In this document: one piece after another, positions 14,156-17,137 of the stretch
Layout: every line of letters begins with the position of its first letter
How positions within the stretch are numbered: the stretch's first letter is position 1
Origin: Synergistota bacterium
GTDB taxonomy: Bacteria; Synergistota; Synergistia; Synergistales; Synergistaceae
DNA length: 17,137 bases
Assembly (NCBI GenBank): GCA_023450745.1
Contig: JAEXGR010000012.1
Span: 1 to 17,137, forward strand
Reading direction: 5' to 3'
The notes under the pieces: model-generated
Seen by the model: only the letters and a program-made list of their open reading frames with translations
What the model was told of the DNA's origin: nothing
Database searches by the model: none
Made by a program: the position numbers and the translations under genes

Positions 14156-14956
14156 TTGGGGTGCAGAATAATCGTAATTACTTCAGGTAAGGGCGGCGTC
14201 GGAAAGACGACGACCACGGCAAATTTAGCGGCGGCTCTCGCTTCCGAGGGGTATAGGGTTGTGGCCATCGACGGAGATGTCGGATTGAGAAATCTCGACG
14301 TTATCATGGGCCTTGAAAACCGCATCGTCTATACGCTTATAGACGTCATCGAGGGCAACTGCCGGCTCAACCAGGCGCTTATACGCGACAAACGGCTGGA
14401 AAACCTTTACATGATACCGACCGCGCAGTCCAAGACGAAGGACGCCGTCTCGGCGGAGCAGATGGAAAAACTCTGCGGCGACCTGAGTCCGGATTTCGAT
14501 TTTATACTCATCGACAGCCCCGCCGGCATTGAGTCGGGTTTCCGCAACGCGGCGGCCGGGGCCACCGAGGCGCTCGTCGTCACGACGCCGGAGGTTTCTG
14601 CGGTGCGTGACGCGGACCGCATCATCGGCCTGCTCGAGTCGATGGACAAGGCTCCCATCCAGCTGATCGTAAACCGTATCCGCCCCGATATGGTCAAGCG
14701 CGGCGAGATGCTGAGCGTTCAGGATGTGCTTGACATCCTCGCAGTGGATCTTGTTGGCATGATCCCCGACGACGAATCGATCGTCATTTCGGCCAACCGC
14801 GGCGAGCCGCTCATCTTCTCCGGCGGTACAAAGGCGGGCGAAGCCTACAAAAATATCTCTAAGCGGCTATGCGGCGAAGAGGTCCCCTTTATGGACCTTT
14901 CGAAGGAAGAGGGCGGAATATTCGCCTCGCTGCGCAGACTGTTTTCCAAGGGTTAG
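14156..14956 (+). CDS. minD: MinD, membrane ATPase of division-site selection
   Basis: Deviant-Walker P-loop ATPase that binds the membrane as an ATP dimer, recruits MinC, and is released by MinE. From TTG 14156 the product is 266 residues and begins MGCRIIVITSGKGGVGKTTT, aligning with the standard MinD N-terminus; the deviant Walker A is GKGGVGKT (11-18). The catalytic-Asp region AIDGDVGLRNLDVIMG (about 37-52) and Walker B FILIDSPAGI (116-125) are intact. The C-terminus, GIFASLRRLFSKG, is a typical amphipathic membrane-targeting helix. The longest frame starts at ATG 14126 inside minC, but AAGGAGG at 14141-14147 lies eight bases before TTG 14156, and the extra ten residues have no family match. 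The ATG at 14148 is out of frame. minE begins within ten bases of the stop. Confidence 0.95.
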   Translation: MGCRIIVITSGKGGVGKTTTTANLAAALASEGYRVVAIDGDVGLRNLDVIMGLENRIVYTLIDVIEGNCRLNQALIRDKRLENLYMIPTAQSKTKDAVSAEQMEKLCGDLSPDFDFILIDSPAGIESGFRNAAAGATEALVVTTPEVSAVRDADRIIGLLESMDKAPIQLIVNRIRPDMVKRGEMLSVQDVLDILAVDLVGMIPDDESIVISANRGEPLIFSGGTKAGEAYKNISKRLCGEEVPFMDLSKEEGGIFASLRRLFSKG

Positions 14957-14965
14957 GTGATCCGT

Positions 14966-15256
14966 ATGAGAATATTTGATTGTATCAGCAGCCTTTTCGG
15001 CTCTCAGAAGAGCAGCTCAGTGGCGAAGGAGCGGCTGCAGCTGGTGCTTATCCATGACAGGAACGATATCTCGCCGGAGATACTCACGGCGCTGCGTGCC
15101 GATCTTATAAATACGATCAAGAAGTATCTCGATATCGACGAGAAGGGAATCGAGCTCGACCTTAACAGGGAAGACCGCTCGGTGGCGCTGCTGGCGAGCA
15201 TTCCGCTGAAAAACATGCAGCGGCCCGTCAGGGGCAGAAAGAAGACGGAGGAGTAA
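14966..15256 (+). CDS. minE: MinE, topological specificity factor of the Min system
   Basis: MinE stimulates the MinD ATPase and drives its release, so the inhibitor stays low at mid-cell. From ATG 14966 the product is 96 residues, slightly above the usual 85-90. It has an N-terminal amphipathic membrane-binding stretch (MRIFDCISSLFG), the MinD-contact helix region VAKERLQLVLIHDR (19-32), then the dimerisation domain with ILTALRADLINTIKKYLDID (39-58). The tail is Lys/Arg-rich (RPVRGRKKTEE). AGGTGA at 14955-14960 sits five bases before ATG 14966; a GTG at 14957, abutting the minD stop, would add three residues and is the alternative. The stop overlaps an ATG as TAATG, opening a ten-codon frame before rodA. 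Confidence 0.93.
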   Translation: MRIFDCISSLFGSQKSSSVAKERLQLVLIHDRNDISPEILTALRADLINTIKKYLDIDEKGIELDLNREDRSVALLASIPLKNMQRPVRGRKKTEE

Positions 15257-15288
15257 TGGCCTTCGCCGTCAAGCTTGGCGCATATTAA
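15256..15288 (+). CDS. Possible 10-residue leader ORF between minE and rodA
   Basis: The minE stop overlaps an ATG as TAATG. The frame encodes MAFAVKLGAY and stops at 15286-15288, two bases before the rodA ATG at 15291. GGAGGAG at 15247-15253 is a strong but close ribosome site for it (four bases from GGAGG to the ATG). That same run also codes for the Glu-Glu end of MinE, so coding constraint could explain it. rodA itself shows no Shine-Dalgarno, so ribosomes delivered by this frame could be how rodA is started. Low confidence as an expressed peptide. Confidence 0.22.
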   Translation: MAFAVKLGAY

Positions 15289-15290
15289 CG

Positions 15291-16412
15291 ATGGCTGAAA
15301 AATTTTCCACAAGCTGGAGCGACATCCGCTCCTACACGGACTGGGTAATGATCATCGTCACTCTTGTCCTCTTCTGCTTCGGCCTTGCCGCGATCTACAG
15401 CGCAAGCGCCTCGTTCGCGAAGGGCGACGCCTCCGTTTCGGGCTTCGTAATAAGACAGCTGGTCTGGGGCGCGATGAGCGCTGTCGTCTATCTGGCGGTA
15501 CTCAAAGCGGATTACAGGAATTTTCTTAAATACGCCGGCCCTCTCTTCGTCTGCATCGTGATAATCTTTGTGGCGCTGCTTGTCGTGGGTCATACCGCGA
15601 AGGGGTCGCAGCGGTGGTTCAACTTCGGATTCTTCCGTTTTCAGCCCTCGGAGCTAGGCAAGGTAATTTTCGCGCTCGTGCTTGCGAGGATATGTTCGGC
15701 GCTGCCTCCCAACAACAGTCGCGGGATCGGCGCCGCCGTGCTTGTCGCGGGGGCCGCCATTGTGCCGATAATGCTGCAGCCGGATCTGGGCAGCTCCCTG
15801 GTTTATGCCGTGATGCTGATAGCCGTATTCATCGCGGCGGGTACGCCCGTGAAGATCCTCGCTTCGATGGCGGGGGTGGGTGTGGCGATGCTGCCGCTGG
15901 GGTGGATGATTTTGAAGCCTTACCAGAGAATGCGTCTGTTGGTTTTCCTCGATCCGACGATCGATCCGCAGGGTTCGGGGTATAATGTTATACAATCGCG
16001 CATCGCGGTCGGTTCGGGGGGCCTTTACGGCAAGGGCTTCATGCACGGCACGCAGGGCAAGCTTCACTTCCTGCCGGAGCCGCACACCGACTTTATCTTC
16101 AGTGTCTTCTCGGAGGAGTTTGGCTTTATCGGATGCGCCGTTGTGCTGCTGTTCTTTGCGGTCCTGCTGTGGCGCATTCTGAATGTTTCGCAGTACACGA
16201 AGGATTTGCAGGCGAAGCTGATGTGCGCCGCGATTGCGGCGTGGCTGTGGTTTCAGATCATGGAGAGCGTGGCGATGAGCATGGGGCTTGCGCCGGTGAC
16301 GGGGCTGCCGCTGCCGCTCTTCAGTTACGGAGGCAGCTCTCTGCTCGTGATATCGCTGGGGCTCGCTCTGGTCCAGAGCGCGAACATCGTCGCGCGCAAA
16401 GATAGATTTTAA
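15291..16412 (+). CDS. rodA: RodA, SEDS-family peptidoglycan glycosyltransferase
   Basis: Polymerises lipid II into glycan strands during elongation, paired with PBP2 (mrdA here). The 373-residue product is a ten-helix membrane protein of normal family length. The SEDS signatures are all present: SQRWF (106-110), RFQPSELGK (116-124), LQPDLGSSL (162-170), a stretch with GSGYNVIQSRIAVGSGGLYGKG (228-249, in parts), and LPEPHTDFIFSV (261-272) with the catalytic Asp at D267. SYGGSS lies near the C-terminus. The call RodA over FtsW rests on the lack of FtsW-like long tails and on the mre-mrdA setting. ATG 15291 has no visible Shine-Dalgarno; no other plausible in-frame start lies between minE and this ATG. 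Confidence 0.94.
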   Translation: MAEKFSTSWSDIRSYTDWVMIIVTLVLFCFGLAAIYSASASFAKGDASVSGFVIRQLVWGAMSAVVYLAVLKADYRNFLKYAGPLFVCIVIIFVALLVVGHTAKGSQRWFNFGFFRFQPSELGKVIFALVLARICSALPPNNSRGIGAAVLVAGAAIVPIMLQPDLGSSLVYAVMLIAVFIAAGTPVKILASMAGVGVAMLPLGWMILKPYQRMRLLVFLDPTIDPQGSGYNVIQSRIAVGSGGLYGKGFMHGTQGKLHFLPEPHTDFIFSVFSEEFGFIGCAVVLLFFAVLLWRILNVSQYTKDLQAKLMCAAIAAWLWFQIMESVAMSMGLAPVTGLPLPLFSYGGSSLLVISLGLALVQSANIVARKDRF

Positions 16413-16423
16413 CCTGGGTATGC

Positions 16424-16466
16424 TCCGCCGGACTGTACGCGGCCTATTGGCGTACGGGCGGGCGGA
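16424..16466 (+). repeat. Two-part inverted repeat after rodA
   Basis: TCCGCC (16424-16429) pairs with GGCGGA (16461-16466) and GTACGC (16435-16440) pairs with GCGTAC (16450-16455). This forms a stem with a five-by-five internal loop and a nine-base end loop. Only three T's follow, then CGTATAAAA, so it is a poor rho-independent terminator. It could be a weak terminator, an RNA-stability stem, or an operator for the next gene. It is the only marked structure in the 85-base gap. Confidence 0.45.
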
Positions 16467-16490
16467 TTTCGTATAAAAGATTTTAGGAGG
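16447..16490 (+). promoter_or_regulatory. Candidate promoter and ribosome site of the radical SAM gene
   Basis: TATAAA at 16472-16477 is a good -10. TTGGCG at 16447-16452 is a four-of-six -35, but at 19 bases the spacing is long. The putative -35 lies within the inverted repeat, so a protein or RNA fold there could affect it. AGGAGG at 16485-16490 is a perfect ribosome site seven bases before the ATG at 16498. The ribosome site is firm and the promoter is tentative. Confidence 0.4.
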
Positions 16491-16497
16491 AAATTAT

Positions 16498-17137
16498 ATG
16501 CAAGGAGCTATTGAAGAGGGGCGGCTTCGCCGGCTGCTCTCCTCTGTTAAGCGCCCGTCCCGTTATATCGGCGGCGAATGGGGAAGCGGCCCTGTCAAAG
16601 AGGGAGAGGACCTTGTGCGTATCTGTTACGCCTTTCCCGACCTCTATGAGGTGGGAATGAGCTATCTCGGCTTTCAGATACTCTACCCGCTGACGAAATC
16701 GCTGCCCTATGCCGACGCGGAGCGCGTCTACACGCCATGGCCGGATATGGAGGCGGCGATGCGGGATTCCGGCACGCCGATTTGGGCGCTTGAGAGCAAA
16801 CGTCCTCTCACCGATTTTGACGCTGTAGGCTTCACGCTGCAGTACGAGCTTTCATACACGAATATCTTGACGATCCTCGATCTCGCGGGAATACCGTTCC
16901 GCTCCGCGGAGCGCGGGGAAGAGCATCCGCTCATCCTTGCCGGCGGTATCGGCGCGCTTGCGCCGGAGCCGGTCGCTCCCTTTATCGACGCCTTTATGGT
17001 GGGGGACGGTGAGGTGCTCATCCCGGAGGTGCTGAAATGTCTCCACGGGCTCAAGGGCGCCAAACGGGCTGAGAAGCTCGCGGCGCTGGCCGCCATCGAG
17101 GGCGTCTATGTGCCGGCGCTGTACGACGGAAGCAAAA
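16498..17137 (+). CDS. B12-binding-domain radical SAM protein, N-terminal part (runs off window)
   Basis: The frame is open from ATG 16498 to the window end, giving 213 codons with no stop. It matches the N-terminal half of the uncharacterised radical SAM family (TIGR03960 type) often found after the mre-min-rodA block and beside a DUF2344 protein and ribonuclease G. Recognisable family stretches are SVKRPSRYIGGEWG (16-29), the LAFPDvYEiGMSyLG-like segment YAFPDLYEVGMSYLGFQILY, FTLQYELSYTNILTILDLAGIP (in parts), and PEPVAPFIDAFMVGDGE. The visible part covers the B12-binding-like region; the CxxxCxxC iron-sulfur motif should lie beyond the window and cannot be checked. The family's GGPCxxNPEP-like segment reads GGIGALAPEP, lacking that Cys. 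The substrate is unknown. A perfect AGGAGG fixes the start. Confidence 0.85.
   Translation, partial: MQGAIEEGRLRRLLSSVKRPSRYIGGEWGSGPVKEGEDLVRICYAFPDLYEVGMSYLGFQILYPLTKSLPYADAERVYTPWPDMEAAMRDSGTPIWALESKRPLTDFDAVGFTLQYELSYTNILTILDLAGIPFRSAERGEEHPLILAGGIGALAPEPVAPFIDAFMVGDGEVLIPEVLKCLHGLKGAKRAEKLAALAAIEGVYVPALYDGSK

Noticed and set aside
14148..14171. Eight-codon frame from ATG 14148 overlapping the minD start
   Set aside because: The ATG directly abuts the Shine-Dalgarno with no spacing, so initiation is unlikely; the same site serves TTG 14156.
1..17137. Search for mobile elements, CRISPR repeats, tRNA or rRNA genes and defence systems
   Set aside because: No transposase, spaced repeats, cloverleaf-like segment or defence protein was seen; all recognisable genes are core housekeeping functions.

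Overview
This is a GC-rich bacterial chromosomal window in which every supported gene lies on the + strand, mostly with gaps of 0-25 bases or short overlaps. It reads as ordinary core-genome DNA. I see no insertion sequence, phage gene, CRISPR array, tRNA or rRNA, and no stretch over 300 bases without a gene. The gene content suggests a diderm rod: YajC-SecD-SecF, a LapA-like membrane protein, a full MinCDE set, MreBCD, PBP2 and RodA. Gene order and protein character fit Synergistota (Cloacibacillus/Synergistes-like) best. This is inference from pattern, and a Clostridia/Negativicutes relative is the main alternative.

Region 1 (1-2973) holds yajC, secD and secF, the accessory module of the Sec translocon. 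A stem-loop followed by T's lies between yajC and secD, and a strong intrinsic terminator follows secF. Region 2 (about 2974-9278) holds a small LapA-domain membrane protein, recJ, a long RelA/SpoT ppGpp enzyme, dtd, a glyoxalase-II-like metallohydrolase and radC. It is a housekeeping block for DNA repair, stringent response and tRNA quality control. Region 3 (9281-16412) is a cell-shape and division block: mreB, mreC, mreD, mrdA (PBP2), minC, minD, minE and rodA. It combines the elongasome scaffold, the septal-peptidoglycan transpeptidase/glycosyltransferase pair for elongation, and the division-site selection system. Region 4 (16413-17137) is a short intergenic stretch with a stem-loop and a possible promoter, then the 5' part of a B12-binding-domain radical SAM protein that runs off the window.

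I found no clear undescribed system. The second-look items are small. The RelA enzyme carries LFDD where bifunctional enzymes have RxKD and E. coli-type RelA has ExDD, while its hydrolase HD residues are intact. MreB has Asn in place of the near-invariant Asp of its phosphate-2 loop. PBP2 carries a Cys3His set where a zinc site is known in related PBP2s. Three genes (secD, minC, rodA) are directly preceded by very short ORFs placed for translational coupling. Five of the seventeen genes appear to start with TTG, which moves the start of minD and of the LapA-like gene inward from the longest ORF.
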